A DNA stretch of 64,000 nt from Chloroflexota bacterium (GTDB taxonomy: Bacteria > Chloroflexota > Anaerolineae > JAAYZQ01), in NCBI GenBank assembly GCA_018606645.1, contig JAGVRI010000003.1:153322-217321 (forward strand), written 5' to 3'. How positions within the stretch are numbered: the stretch's first letter is position 1; each line of letters begins with the position of its first letter. The notes beneath the pieces are model-generated. The model was not told the origin of the DNA, ran no database searches, and was given only the letters and a program-made list of their open reading frames with translations. A program made the position numbers and the translations under genes. Of this stretch, positions 1-8,717 are shown in pieces.

Positions 1-245
1 CGGAAGAACTCGAAAATGTGATGGGCATGATCAGTTTCAAATCGGCCAAGTCGCCCCAGGAGGTGGCTGATTTCTACAAGGCGGAGATGCCAAAGAAGGG
101 CTGGACCGAGTCAAACGTCACCGAGCTAGAGACGATGTACATGCTTGAGTACAGCCAGGATGGCCGCACGGCCAGCGTGATGATCTCGACGGACGAGGAA
201 AGCGGCAAGACGTCGGTGGTGATTACCATCCAAGAAGAGGAATAG
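1..245 (+). CDS. C-terminal part of an unrecognised small protein
   Basis: The reading frame is open from the first bases of the window to a TAA-type stop at 243-245, so the start lies outside. About 80 residues are visible, including a segment starting SPQEVADFYKAEMPKKGW followed by a beta-rich tail. This pattern (a helix with DFYKxEMPKxGW, then strands) is often seen at the end of exported or lipoprotein-anchored bacterial proteins of unknown function. I cannot assign a role. A hairpin terminator follows at 272-307. Confidence 0.6.
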   Translation, partial: EELENVMGMISFKSAKSPQEVADFYKAEMPKKGWTESNVTELETMYMLEYSQDGRTASVMISTDEESGKTSVVITIQEEE

Positions 246-271
246 GCTCTGTTTCCAGTGTTCAGGTCTGG

Positions 272-307
272 AATCTGGCAGGTCCTGGGCGGCCTGCCAG
301 ATTTCTT
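272..307 (+). terminator. Rho-independent terminator
   Basis: An 11-bp perfect stem (272-282 pairing with 293-303, sequence AATCTGGCAGG/CCTGCCAGATT) is followed by a T-rich tail. It lies 27 bases after the stop of the first gene and can also serve the convergent minus-strand lipoprotein gene ending at 386. Confidence 0.7.
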
Positions 308-385
308 TGGGCCGAACGTGGGAATGGAAAGGGTCGAATCAGGGAGGACGGTCGCCTGGCGATGGCACGTTTGGGTCCGATTAAC

Positions 386-1633
386 TCACGGAGTAATTTC
401 GGTTGAGCGCAATAGGCGTCCGTCAGCGAGGCCTATGTAGAACTGATTGTCGAGAAACTCCAGCGATTGGGGTGCATGGCCTAGAGAGCACGGCTGTTCC
501 GTGCCTGGCTCCGCTGGCATCGGCTCAACCTTCAGGTCGAGGCGGATCAACTGTACAAAGTCCTCCTCACTCCGTGAGGCCAGCGAGGCGGCACGAAAGA
601 TACTCCCCTCTCCCGTGGGGAACCCGCTAAGGACCATGAGCCCTTTGTCGGTAGATAGCACATCCCGCACCGGTTCACCAAAATCCACGGTCCAACGACT
701 GTTGCCATCAAAGAAATAGAGATGGGTGTCGTTAAGACAACGATAGGGAGCCATGGCAATCGCGCCTTTGAACCAGGCATTCTTGTGAACGTGAGCGCCA
801 GGCTCAAGAAGGCTCGACGGCACACAATCTGCTTCTTCCCATTTGTCCCCATCGAAAGCCAGGCAACCGGTCCCTACCGTGGTCGCATATGCTCGATTGG
901 CCAGGACGAACAGACTGGTGGCGTCCCCGTAACCAGCGTTCTGAAAATCTGGCCCGTCCTGCCAGCTCTGACCGTTGTCAGAGGAGACCCACACGGCCCC
1001 AAAGGCGAAGTTGTCCTTGCTGACTCGGCCCACGGCGACCAAAGACCTGCCAAGTTGGGCGACATCCCAGACGTGGATGGCAGAAGGGATAGAACGTCGT
1101 TTCAGCCATGAGTGTCCCCAGGACTTGAGGTACAGGTTCCCGAGCCCCCAGTCTTCGGTGGCGTCAGTGCCGGGAGCGTACAAGGTGTCGTTGAACACTC
1201 GAAAGATCTCCAAGGCTTCCTCATCGGCCACAAAACCATCATCGCGCACGAATTGACCTGTTTCCAGGTTCAGGTAGATCAGGTGCACCGGACCGGTGTT
1301 TTCCATCCAATCGCCGTGGGCCAGGTAGATCCGGTTGTGCCAGCGTTGGAGGTCCCACAGACCCCAATGCCTGGGGTTCGGATGATAGTCGGCCGGGGTG
1401 CCTATCAGTTCGAATTCAACAGACACTGGTCGAGAGCGAATGCCTGGAGATGGGCCAGGTGATGCAGAGGGAATGACCGGGACAGCCGGTGTTGGAAGGG
1501 CAGAGGTCGGTGTCTCAGCAGGCAGTGGAGGGAGCAACGAGGTGCATGCCGCGAGAGAGAACAGCAAAAGCAGAATCGTGTACAACTCCCACTGAATCAT
1601 CGCTACTCTCCGCGTACTTGTCCTTTGTTCCAT
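386..1633 (-). CDS. Predicted lipoprotein with repeated beta-propeller-like segments
   Basis: This 415-aa protein has a basic N-terminus, a hydrophobic segment at residues 14-28 and a lipobox ending LAAC with the lipidated Cys at about residue 30. A Pro/Ser/Thr-rich linker (residues 31-65) is typical of surface lipoproteins. The rest has repeats of the form W-SSDNGQSW and DGxxLRSTEI, as seen in BNR/sialidase-like or photosynthesis-stability-factor-like beta-propellers; this resemblance is weak and gives no enzymatic function. An internal ATG at residue 12 would still leave a complete signal. It stands alone, divergent from the rnpB promoter. Confidence 0.7.
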   Translation of the reverse strand: MEQRTSTRRVAMIQWELYTILLLLFSLAACTSLLPPLPAETPTSALPTPAVPVIPSASPGPSPGIRSRPVSVEFELIGTPADYHPNPRHWGLWDLQRWHNRIYLAHGDWMENTGPVHLIYLNLETGQFVRDDGFVADEEALEIFRVFNDTLYAPGTDATEDWGLGNLYLKSWGHSWLKRRSIPSAIHVWDVAQLGRSLVAVGRVSKDNFAFGAVWVSSDNGQSWQDGPDFQNAGYGDATSLFVLANRAYATTVGTGCLAFDGDKWEEADCVPSSLLEPGAHVHKNAWFKGAIAMAPYRCLNDTHLYFFDGNSRWTVDFGEPVRDVLSTDKGLMVLSGFPTGEGSIFRAASLASRSEEDFVQLIRLDLKVEPMPAEPGTEQPCSLGHAPQSLEFLDNQFYIGLADGRLLRSTEITP

Positions 1634-1669
1634 TCTGACATTATACTGCTACTCTATGGCATGGTCAAT

Positions 1670-1698
1670 TTGAGCGGTTTCAAATCTCGTGGTATAAT
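1670..1698 (+). promoter_or_regulatory. Sigma70 promoter of rnpB
   Basis: TTGAGC (1670-1675), a 17-base spacer and a perfect TATAAT (1693-1698). The predicted transcription start at about 1705 coincides with the first base of the RNase P RNA P1 helix, which supports both calls. Confidence 0.8.
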
Positions 1699-1704
1699 TT
1701 CGGG

Positions 1705-2150
1705 GCGGATCGATGGGTGAGCCGCCGCTGGGTGGCATTTGCTGCCCAGAGGAACTTCCCGACTCCCAGTCCTGTCTGAGCTTTGGCTCAGGGCAGGACA
1801 AGGCTGCCCCACGAAACAGGAAGTGGGGGCAGGCTGGCGAGAGCCGGTCCTGACTACAACCGCAACAGAAAGGATTCCCGCCTGTGCCATGGGCACGGGT
1901 AAGGGGCGAACCGGTGGGGTAAGAGCCCACCAGCGGTTCTGGCAACAGAGCCGGCTGGGCGAGCGTGCGGCCGGGAGCAAGGCGAGTGGGCCGGGCAGTA
2001 TGTTCGGTCTCGTCGCAGCGGTGACGACAAGGTCGAGTCACACTCGGCAAGTCAGGAACCGCCATCCCTGGATGAGGGGTGAGACAGATGGCGGCAGGGC
2101 TGCCTTCAGGCAGGCCCACAGAATCGGGGGTATGATCCCATCGGATCCGA
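1705..2150 (+). ncRNA. rnpB: RNase P RNA, bacterial type A
   Basis: This is the catalytic RNA of RNase P, which trims the 5' leaders of tRNA precursors. The terminal P1 helix is visible: CGGATCGATGGG at 1706-1717 pairs with CCCATCGGATCCG at 2137-2149 (one bulge). Conserved core pieces are present in order: the AGAGGAA-type block near 1746, ACAGAAA at 1865-1871, the GGTGGGGTAAGAGCCCACC hairpin region near 1913-1932, and the GACAGAxGGCGGC block near 2085. The length of about 446 nt is somewhat above that of typical type A molecules. The tRNA genes that follow immediately are its own substrates. Confidence 0.88.
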
Positions 2151-2159
2151 CCGATGGAT

Positions 2160-2243
2160 GCCGACGTGGCGGAACTGGCAGACGCGACAGACTTAGGATC
2201 TGTTGCCCGTTGGGGCGTGGAGGTTCAAGTCCTCTCGTCGGCA
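2160..2243 (+). tRNA. tRNA-Leu (anticodon TAG)
   Basis: The acceptor stem GCCGACG (2160-2166) pairs with CGTCGGC (2236-2242), with discriminator A. The anticodon stem ACAGA/TCTGT encloses the loop CTTAGGA with anticodon TAG. The long variable arm is that of a class II tRNA, and the T loop GGTTCAAGTCC is intact. CCA is not encoded. Confidence 0.95.
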
Positions 2244-2298
2244 CACCTGACCGGGGACATGACCGGGCCAGAGTGCGGGGACCGGTCCGAGGCCATCT

Positions 2299-2373
2299 GG
2301 GCCCGTAGCTTAGCGGGAAAGCGCCTGCTTTGCACGCAGGAGACCGCCGGTTCGAATCCGGCCGGGTCCACCA
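2299..2373 (+). tRNA. tRNA-Ala (anticodon TGC)
   Basis: The acceptor stem GGGCCCG (2299-2305) pairs with CGGGTCC (2363-2369). The anticodon stem CCTGC/GCAGG encloses TTTGCAC (anticodon TGC). The T arm GGTTCGAATCC is present and CCA is encoded at 2371-2373, unlike in the neighbouring tRNA-Leu. Confidence 0.95.
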
Positions 2374-2402
2374 GGAGATGCGGTGAGGAGGGTAGAATCG
2401 GG

Positions 2403-2435
2403 GGGCAGCGAGAAGGAGACTCGCTGCCCTTCTTT
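2403..2435 (+). terminator. Rho-independent terminator after the rnpB-tRNA cluster
   Basis: A 10-bp stem (GGGCAGCGAG 2403-2412 with CTCGCTGCCC 2420-2429) is followed by TTCTTT. It lies between tRNA-Ala and the next protein gene. Confidence 0.75.
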
Positions 2436-2456
2436 ATCAGCAAGGAGGAAGGGTGT

Positions 2457-2882
2457 ATGGACGAAGCCTTGCCTCGCACGGCATTGTTCGCCGGATTGGT
2501 GCAGGATGAAGAAGGCAAGCCGGTCGAGGTGGTGATGGTGGGCGATACGCCCAATTATGTGGTCGAAGATGCAGGCTTTCGGCGTCACGTGGAATCGGAA
2601 ACGGTGGATCGTCAGGTGATCGAGATGCTTCGTGAGCAGTTCCTGGCCCACCGGGAGATCGCCACCGAGGCCTTGCTCCAGATGTTGGGCAAAGAGGATC
2701 TCTTTACCAAGGCGATGATTGACGCTTCGATCAAGAATATGGACCAGGTGCTCCGACGCGGCTTGCCTGAGGAGGCGCGGGTCTGGTTGGGGCTGCTCGG
2801 TTTCCGGGTGATCATTAACACCCATGGCGAGGTGGTGCGCCTGGAGATGCCTGGACAAGACGACGAGTTTGGGGATTCGTGA
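2457..2882 (+). CDS. Conserved hypothetical protein, 141 aa
   Basis: The start is the ATG at 2457 preceded by AAGGAGG at 2442-2448; a longer open frame upstream runs through the tRNAs and is not real. The protein begins with a short beta region (ALFAGLVQDEEGKPVEVVMVGDTPNYVV), followed by a helical middle rich in Glu and Leu and a final beta segment. No catalytic motif is visible. It lies 15 bases upstream of the next gene, with which it probably forms an operon. Function unknown. Confidence 0.75.
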   Translation: MDEALPRTALFAGLVQDEEGKPVEVVMVGDTPNYVVEDAGFRRHVESETVDRQVIEMLREQFLAHREIATEALLQMLGKEDLFTKAMIDASIKNMDQVLRRGLPEEARVWLGLLGFRVIINTHGEVVRLEMPGQDDEFGDS

Positions 2883-2897
2883 GGGGAAGGGGGAGCG

Positions 2898-4652
2898 ATG
2901 ATTCGGGACGTCCCATCTCGCGGGAATGAAGAAATCGAACTATATAGGCGAACCTATTTTTCACTGCTGCGTTCGACCGGTGATATCCGCGTTCGTTCGC
3001 TGGAAGAAACCCATTGTGCGATGAATTCCAGCCTGCATGTGGGAGCGGACGATCCAACGCCCGACATTTCAGCCTTTGTCTACAGTGTGATGCGCCTGCC
3101 CCAGTGCTTACCCCGGGTCCGGCTGGTACTGATGGGTCAGTCGGCGGAGGTGTTTGCCCGGCGTGGTTACCCGGAGGTGGAGCGGTGGGAACCGGTCACC
3201 GCCCATTCTCGCCGGCGCAAGATGTTCTTCGATGGTCAGAGCAGGCTGGCGGCTTTTATCGCCAGTGTATCCGATATTGACGACCTGATCCCAATGCTCA
3301 CCGCCTATCAGATCGAGTGGAACAAGCTCCATCATCGCTTGGCGGATAACCCGATCCTGGCCCGCATCGAGGATCACCTGTCGGGTCGTCGGCTCCTGTG
3401 GCCCGACGAGGTAGGGACGGTGGCCGATATCCTGGGCGTCTCGGCTGACGATTTCACCAAGCTACAGGCTGCCTGGGGATCGATGCTGTGGACGAATCTT
3501 TTGCAGGTTGGGCGAGAGAGAAAGGACCTGGCCATTCGCCTTCTGGCCGGCTCGCTCATTGATTATCACCGCGCTACCGACGGCTGGTGGTCCACCATTG
3601 CCCAGGAGATGATCCGCTTTCTGGGGAGCGATCCCTTTTACCGACCCGTGTACTTTGTCTCTTCCAACACCCATAGCCTGTTCAATCTCCTGGGAGGTTA
3701 CGCCCTGACCATCGAGGCGGAACTGGCCGCCTTTCTGGAAGAGGAGAATCCGGAAAATCTGTGGTATCATTATTCTCGCCTGAAAGGGGACAAGGACTCG
3801 GATCAGTTCAGGAATCTGCTCTATTACGCTCTGGGCAAGTACCTGCGCTTTGGTGAAGCGGAGGTCCGGGCCGAGAAGCTGGCCGCCATGCATCGGTTTC
3901 ATCGGGAGCGAGGTCTGTTGCATGTGGAGAATCCGTTGTACCTGGACGTAGCGGCGCAGGTGGTCGAACTCAAATCGCTTCGCCCGGAGGTCTTTGACCG
4001 ACGGGTTTGTGGCGAGGACCTGAAGCTGCTTCGAGACAGCGATGCGATCATTTTCAACATTGACTATCCGCTGGGGATGGCCGCCTATCACGTGTTCAGT
4101 CGGGTGGCGACCCACCTGGGTCCGCTGCGGGGCGTCTATTTTATGGGCAAGGCGGCAACCTTGAACGGCCAGGTGGGCGATGTGATGATCCCCAATGTGG
4201 TCTATGATGAGCATTCGCAGAATACGTTCCTGTTCAAGAACTGCTTTGTCGCGGGGGATGTCACCCCCTATCTCCTGGAGGGTAGTGTCTTTGATAACCA
4301 AAAGGCAGTGACGGTCCGAGGCACCTTTCTTCAGAACAAGGATTTTATGGGGGTGTTCTACAAGGAGGGCTATACCGATATCGAGATGGAAGCGGGCCCC
4401 TATCTCAGCGGAGTGTATGAGACCATCTACCCGACGCGGTATCCTGTGAACGAGATCGTCAACCTGTTTATCAATGCGCCGTATGATATTGGAGTCATCC
4501 ACTATGCCTCGGACACTCCCTACAGCCGACGGCAGACCTTGCTGTCGAAGAGCCTTTCTTATTTTGGGATGGACGCGACCTATGCGGCCGCGATCGCCAT
4601 CGTGCGGCGCATCTTCAGCCAGGAGATTGCCCGTCTCCGAGAGCGGAGGTGA
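2898..4652 (+). CDS. Conserved protein with nucleoside-phosphorylase-like C-terminal region
   Basis: This 584-aa soluble protein starts at ATG 2898 after a GGGGGAG ribosome-binding site. The N-terminal two thirds are alpha-helical with no motif I can name. The C-terminal third contains MGKAATLNGQVGDVMIPN and, later, YTDIEMEAGPYLSGVYE. These match the layout of the phosphate/ribose loop and the Met-Glu ribose-binding segment of the PNP/UDP phosphorylase superfamily. I recall a DUF6909-type family of this size, but the name is tentative. It is probably co-transcribed with the preceding small gene, and ruvB follows. Confidence 0.65.
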   Translation: MIRDVPSRGNEEIELYRRTYFSLLRSTGDIRVRSLEETHCAMNSSLHVGADDPTPDISAFVYSVMRLPQCLPRVRLVLMGQSAEVFARRGYPEVERWEPVTAHSRRRKMFFDGQSRLAAFIASVSDIDDLIPMLTAYQIEWNKLHHRLADNPILARIEDHLSGRRLLWPDEVGTVADILGVSADDFTKLQAAWGSMLWTNLLQVGRERKDLAIRLLAGSLIDYHRATDGWWSTIAQEMIRFLGSDPFYRPVYFVSSNTHSLFNLLGGYALTIEAELAAFLEEENPENLWYHYSRLKGDKDSDQFRNLLYYALGKYLRFGEAEVRAEKLAAMHRFHRERGLLHVENPLYLDVAAQVVELKSLRPEVFDRRVCGEDLKLLRDSDAIIFNIDYPLGMAAYHVFSRVATHLGPLRGVYFMGKAATLNGQVGDVMIPNVVYDEHSQNTFLFKNCFVAGDVTPYLLEGSVFDNQKAVTVRGTFLQNKDFMGVFYKEGYTDIEMEAGPYLSGVYETIYPTRYPVNEIVNLFINAPYDIGVIHYASDTPYSRRQTLLSKSLSYFGMDATYAAAIAIVRRIFSQEIARLRERR

Positions 4653-4792
4653 GTCGGGCTTATGACTGCGCAGAGGCGGCAGGTTTGTGAGACCACTGGA
4701 GTAGAGGTATAATGGGGCCTGGGCGATCAGCGGGCGGTTCGGCGTAAGCGGTGGGAACGCGGCGAGCCGGAGCTGAACCAGTGAGGATCAAC

Positions 4793-5812
4793 ATGGCGGA
4801 ACGGATTGTTTCTCCCAAGAACCGGAGCGAAGAGGTGGGGCTGGATGTCAGCCTGCGGCCCCGGAGCCTGGACGAGTATATCGGGCAGGAACGGGTCAAG
4901 GAGAACCTGCGCATCCTGATCGAGGCCGCCAAGGCGCGTCAGGAGGCGCTGGACCATATTTTGATCTATGGCCCGCCCGGGCTGGGCAAAACCACGCTGG
5001 CCCATGTGGTGGCCTATGAGATGGGGGTGAATATCAAGGTCACTGCGGGTCCGGCCATCGAGCGGGCGGGCGACCTGGCGGCCATTCTGACCAATCTCCA
5101 CAAAGGGGATGTGCTGTTTATTGATGAAGTCCATCGCTTGAGCCATGTGGTGGAGGAGGTGCTCTACCCGGCGATGGAGGATTTTGCCCTGGATATTGTC
5201 ATCGGCAAGGGGCCCGGCGCGCGGAGCATCCGCCTGAAATTGCCGCCATTTACCATTATCGGCGCGACGACTCGACTGGCGTTGATGACGGCCCCATTGC
5301 GGGCGCGGTTTGGGGCGGTTTACCACCTGGGGTTCTATGATGAGGCGGCGATGCGGGCCATTGTGCGACGGTCGGCGGGGATCCTGGGGGTGGCGATCGA
5401 CGAAGCTGGGGTGGCCGAGATCGCTCGTCGGGCGCGGGGCACGCCCCGGGTGGCCAACCGGTTGCTGAAGCGGGTGCGGGACTATGCCCAGGTGCGGGCG
5501 GAGGGCAAGATCACCCAAGAGATCGCCCAGGAGGCTCTCTCTCTGCTGGAGGTGGATGTATTGGGGCTGGACGACATGGACCGACGGGTATTGAGGACCA
5601 TCATCGAAAAGTTTGGCGGTGGACCGGTCGGTCTGGAGACGATCAGCGCGGCTCTCTCGGAAGAGTCGGACACGATCATGGATGTGGTGGAACCCTACCT
5701 CCTGCAGTTGGGGTTCCTGGACCGAACGCCGCGCGGGCGGGTGGCCACCCGCCGGGCGTACGAACACCTGGGGATCGTGTACAAGGAACCGATGCAACCC
5801 AGCCTGTTTTAG
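4793..5812 (+). CDS. ruvB: Holliday junction branch migration DNA helicase RuvB
   Basis: RuvB is the hexameric AAA+ motor that, with RuvA, migrates Holliday junctions in recombinational repair. The 339-aa product has the typical N-terminus ([11 protein letters not shown]), Walker [12 protein letters not shown], Walker [10 protein letters not shown], sensor 1 IGATTR, the arginine-finger region PLRARFG, and the C-terminal winged-helix segment with [18 protein letters not shown] 4793 is preferred over the upstream GTG at 4751 because it gives the usual N-terminus. No ruvA or ruvC is present in the window. A strong terminator follows. Confidence 0.97.
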   Translation: MAERIVSPKNRSEEVGLDVSLRPRSLDEYIGQERVKENLRILIEAAKARQEALDHILIYGPPGLGKTTLAHVVAYEMGVNIKVTAGPAIERAGDLAAILTNLHKGDVLFIDEVHRLSHVVEEVLYPAMEDFALDIVIGKGPGARSIRLKLPPFTIIGATTRLALMTAPLRARFGAVYHLGFYDEAAMRAIVRRSAGILGVAIDEAGVAEIARRARGTPRVANRLLKRVRDYAQVRAEGKITQEIAQEALSLLEVDVLGLDDMDRRVLRTIIEKFGGGPVGLETISAALSEESDTIMDVVEPYLLQLGFLDRTPRGRVATRRAYEHLGIVYKEPMQPSLF

Positions 5813-5819
5813 CCATCAT

Positions 5820-5859
5820 GCGGACCTGCCAGGCGCCAGACCTGGCAGGTCCGCATTTT
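5820..5859. terminator. Bidirectional rho-independent terminator between ruvB and the slipin gene
   Basis: A 14-bp perfect stem (5820-5833 with 5841-5854) has a 7-base loop and is followed by ATTTT on the plus strand. It lies between two convergent genes, so it can serve both. The stem contains CCTGCCAGG, the same core as the terminator at 272-307. Confidence 0.85.
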
Positions 5860-5866
5860 GACGGTC

Positions 5867-6655
5867 TCAGGCCTCCTCGCTTTGCAGTTTGCTCACCCAC
5901 TGAGCAAAGGCTTTGAAGAACTCGATCGGCACGGGGAAGATGATGGTCGAGTTCTTTTCCACGGCAATTTCGGTCAGGGTTTGCAGGTAGCGGAGCTGAA
6001 GGGCAGCCGGTTCCTGGGCGATCATGGTGGCTGCTTCGCGGAGTTGCTGGGCAGCGGCGTATTCGCCTTCCGCATGGATGATCTTGGCCCGCTTCTCCCG
6101 CTCGGCTTCGGCCTGGCGAGCCATCGCCCGTTTCATCGAATCGGGCAGTTCGACGTCCTTGACCTCGACCATGCTCACCTTGACGCCCCACGGAGCAGTC
6201 GCTCCGTCGATGATCTGCTGCAACCTCTGATTGATCTCGTCCCGATGGATCAGCAATTCATCGAGATCAGACTGGCCGAGGACGGAGCGAAGGGTGGTCT
6301 GGGAAATCTGCCAGGTGGCCCGCCGATAGTCCTCCACCTGGACGATGGCATCGTTCGGATCGACCACGCGGAAATAGGCCACGGCATTGACCTTGACCGT
6401 CACGTTGTCGCGGGTGATGCACTCCTGAGAGGGAATATCGAGGGTGACGACGCGCAGGTCTACTTTGACGACGCGGTCAATGATGGGGATGATAAAGAAT
6501 AGCCCCGGCCCTTTGGCTCCCCGCAGGCGACCCAGGCGAAAGACCACTCCCCGTTCATATTCCTGGACGACTCGGATGGCTGAGATCAGGATGAGGATGA
6601 GAAAAACTAGAGCGACGCCCAGGCCTGAAAATAGAAATCGGATCAGCTCTCCCAC
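5867..6655 (-). CDS. Slipin / stomatin-like SPFH (band 7) membrane protein
   Basis: This 262-aa protein has one N-terminal membrane segment (about residues 5-27) followed by the SPFH domain, beginning [15 protein letters not shown] with the family signature [21 protein letters not shown] helical coiled region ([25 protein letters not shown]) and a C-terminal oligomerisation tail follow. Slipins form membrane-associated rings thought to organise lipid domains and membrane proteases. No NfeD partner lies beside it here. The ATG start at 6655 follows an AAAGGAG ribosome-binding site. Confidence 0.93.
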   Translation of the reverse strand: MGELIRFLFSGLGVALVFLILILISAIRVVQEYERGVVFRLGRLRGAKGPGLFFIIPIIDRVVKVDLRVVTLDIPSQECITRDNVTVKVNAVAYFRVVDPNDAIVQVEDYRRATWQISQTTLRSVLGQSDLDELLIHRDEINQRLQQIIDGATAPWGVKVSMVEVKDVELPDSMKRAMARQAEAEREKRAKIIHAEGEYAAAQQLREAATMIAQEPAALQLRYLQTLTEIAVEKNSTIIFPVPIEFFKAFAQWVSKLQSEEA

Positions 6656-7127
6656 GGTACACGCTCCTTTCTAGCGATTGGGATCTCCACCTGGCATTAT
6701 ACTGCATCTTGGTTCAATTGGCAACGCGGCGCGCTCAGCGATTCTCAATATAGACGGCGATTCCCTCACCCCATCCCCCTGGGCGCACACTGCTGCGCCC
6801 CTACAGCCCTCCCCGCGCGCAGAGAGGGGAAGGGAAGTCCGCGTTTGAAATCGTCCAAGGGGGCGAAGCAGCGCTTCGCCCCTACAGGGCCTGGTTCTGG
6901 GTGGAGGCGGCGACGCTCGCCTGGACGGCCAGGTGGATTTCCTTTCATTTGACAGAGTTCGCGCTTTGTTCTATAATGAAGGTACTTCGTCTCGAACGAG
7001 TTGTGAAATAGGTCCAGTGGACGTATGATACAGGGGGTTCTCCGTAAAAGCAACTTATTGGACGGTCTAGGTCGAATCCATCCAAGATGCTGAATTAGCG
7101 GTAAAGGCGGATTCCGTATACTGAATA
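6656..7127. other. Non-coding region with short interspersed palindromic repeats
   Basis: I see no supported gene here. Two related palindromic units occur: around 6775-6805 (GGGCGCA...TGCGCCCCTACAG) and around 6859-6890 (GGGGGCGAAGC...GCTTCGCCCCTACAGG). Between them is a purine/pyrimidine-rich stretch (CCCTCCCCGCGCGCAGAGAGGGGAAGG) that recurs in altered form at about 9330-9360. These look like genome-wide repeat debris. The end of the region holds the promoter at 6949-6977. Confidence 0.5.
6949..6977 (+). promoter_or_regulatory. Consensus sigma70 promoter facing the cassette array
   Basis: A perfect TTGACA (6949-6954), exactly 17 bases, and a perfect TATAAT (6972-6977). It points into the attC-bounded genes that begin about 150 bases downstream, and no other gene lies between. 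By position it resembles a cassette promoter (Pc). Confidence 0.8.
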
Positions 7128-7158
7128 GTTAGCCCGCTTAAGAACACAAGGAGACCGT

Positions 7159-7347
7159 ATGTTAAAGAACATCATTGGAAAGTGGGGGTTCCTCATCGCA
7201 GGAATCCTATTTCTCATCGCCGCGATTATACCGTTCGTGGGAGGAGAGACCGTTAAGGTCTCATTCTTCGTCATAGGCATCGCGCTCCTAGTGGTCGGTG
7301 CCGCCATTGCGCGTAAGAGACGCGCGGATACTCCGCCCAAGAGATAA
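7159..7347 (+). CDS. Small membrane protein, 62 aa (first cassette)
   Basis: The ATG at 7159 follows CAAGGAG. Two hydrophobic segments (about residues 9-28 and 33-52, GGETV between them) are followed by a basic tail (ARKRRADTPPKR), so the protein is a two-span inner-membrane protein with both ends cytoplasmic. It fills the first cassette almost exactly, with an attC beginning 13 bases after the stop. I do not recognise the family. Confidence 0.75.
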   Translation: MLKNIIGKWGFLIAGILFLIAAIIPFVGGETVKVSFFVIGIALLVVGAAIARKRRADTPPKR

Positions 7348-7359
7348 CAGAGTAAGCTG

Positions 7360-7433
7360 GCGGGCTAACAACGGGTTGCAGCCGACGTTGCTCCGCTGTG
7401 CTCCGCAACGCGGCTGAACCCAGCCGTTAGGTC
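7360..7433 (+). repeat. attC-like recombination site 1
   Basis: R'' GGCTAAC (7363-7369) and R' GTTAGGTC (7426-7433) flank an inner stem. In it GGGTTGCAGCCG (7373-7384) pairs with CGGCTGAACCC (7411-7421), leaving one unpaired G (7378) like the extrahelical base of attC hairpins. The apex is GC-rich and partly palindromic. Confidence 0.75.
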
Positions 7434-7646
7434 GGACGCTTCGCTCCACTTGCAGCCGACGCTTGCGTCGGCGCTGACGCGGCTCCGCTACGGGCGGCTC
7501 ATCCGCCGCCCCATTGGGCGGGCAAAAACACGGATAGGTGCAACAAAGCCAGGCAGGGTGCTTCTGCCTTCTGCCGCTCTCTATCGTACGTGTGTTTCAC
7601 CTGGTTCAGATACCGAAGTCAAATCTAGCAATTAAGGAGGTCCTAG
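7434..7646 (+). other. Cassette leader, possible decayed second attC
   Basis: This stretch contains GACGCTTGCGTCGGCGCTGACGC and CCGCCGCCCCATTGGGCGGGC, which resemble pieces of an attC whose core boxes are no longer clear. No gene is supported. It ends with the AAGGAGG ribosome-binding site of the next gene. Confidence 0.35.
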
Positions 7647-8312
7647 ATGGATGCCTGGGTTTGGATTATCGTTGCCATTGTGCTCATCATTGTGGTTCCG
7701 ATCGCTGTGGTCGCTGTCCTGAGGAATGAACGGCGACGAAAACAGATCAGAGCAGTGCTTGAGCAGATGGGATATGTAGTGACCGATGTCCACGTGGACG
7801 TGGACCTGGAGCCGTTCGCTATTTCCCGACTTGGCGATCGGGGAGTCATTGACTGGCGGGGTTTACGCTTCCAGGTGGACGATGCCCTCGTCACTGTTTT
7901 TGACTATATGGCCTACAGTTGGGCAGGCAGAGGGAAGAATCGGAGGATGTCAAAGGCAGACATGCAGACTGTGCTCCTTTTTGAATCGGAGCGGCTGGAC
8001 TTGCCAGCGTTTTCGCTCCGCCCTGAAACGCTTGGCGCAAAGATACGCAATGCTCTTGGCCAGCAAGATATTGACTTTGATCAGCATCCTGACTTTTCTT
8101 CAGCTTATGTATTGCAGGGGCCTGACGAGTCGCAGGTACGCGCCTGGTTCACTGACGAAAAACTGGACTTTTTTGCCCGTACGCGAGGGCTATGCGTTGA
8201 AGGACTTGGTCAGAAACTGCTTTGTTATCGGCAGAAAAAGGTTGTCTCGGCCAAGAAATTCAACGAGTTTCTACAAGAAGGGCTGGCGGTTCTGCATCTT
8301 CTGACCAAGTAA
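7647..8312 (+). CDS. Membrane-anchored hypothetical protein, 221 aa
   Basis: The ATG at 7647 follows TTAAGGAGG at about 7634-7642. One hydrophobic anchor at residues 5-25 is followed by a basic stop-transfer (RNERRRKQ) and a soluble domain with WRGLRFQVDD, MAYSWAGRGKNRRMSK and LLCYRQKKVV. It is therefore probably a single-span protein with a cytoplasmic domain. It sits between attC-like sites as cassette cargo. No family recognised. Confidence 0.7.
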   Translation: MDAWVWIIVAIVLIIVVPIAVVAVLRNERRRKQIRAVLEQMGYVVTDVHVDVDLEPFAISRLGDRGVIDWRGLRFQVDDALVTVFDYMAYSWAGRGKNRRMSKADMQTVLLFESERLDLPAFSLRPETLGAKIRNALGQQDIDFDQHPDFSSAYVLQGPDESQVRAWFTDEKLDFFARTRGLCVEGLGQKLLCYRQKKVVSAKKFNEFLQEGLAVLHLLTK

Positions 8313-8398
8313 TTCATGGATAGGGGTTCGCTGGCTTGTGAAGGGCGATCGCATAACATCGGCGTTTGTAGAGATAATGCCCGCCCAACCAGCGCTGG

Positions 8399-8717
8399 CT
8401 AAGAAACAGCATCGGCGGAGAAAGGAGTCAGGGAGAAACCCAACCGGGCGGCTTTCCGTCGCAGATGGCGAATTTCCCGCTCGCGGAACTGCTGTTCGTA
8501 CTCCTGGGCACTCATTTGCTGACACTCCACTTTGAACTTTAACATGTGGTACACCCACCTGCGCCATCTTGTGCGCCGTCGCCCCCTGGGCCTGAGCGGG
8601 ACCGACCCGCGCTTTCAGGCGGCGATAGAAGGCACCAAAGGTGCAGTGGCTGCGGGCGACCGAGGCGGCGGCCTGGAGAAAGGCCTGGCGGGCACGGTTA
8701 TGGCTAATGACATTCAC
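8399..8717 (-). pseudogene. C-terminal remnant of an IS110-family transposase, frameshifted
   Basis: Read on the minus strand, residues beginning SHNRARQAFLQAAASVARS and then GAFYRRLKAR and GATAHKMAQV belong to the C-terminal part of IS110/IS1111-type transposases. After one extra G near 8553-8559 the frame changes to VYHMLKFKVECQQMSAQEYE, then REREIRHLRRKAARLGFSL, and a TAG at 8399-8401. The N-terminal DEDD catalytic half is missing beyond 8717. It therefore cannot be active. It may have entered the cassette as an insertion and then decayed. Confidence 0.8.

Noticed and set aside
2154..2456. N-terminal extension of the 141-aa protein
   Set aside because: The open frame runs through both tRNA genes and the terminator; ATG 2457 has the ribosome-binding site.
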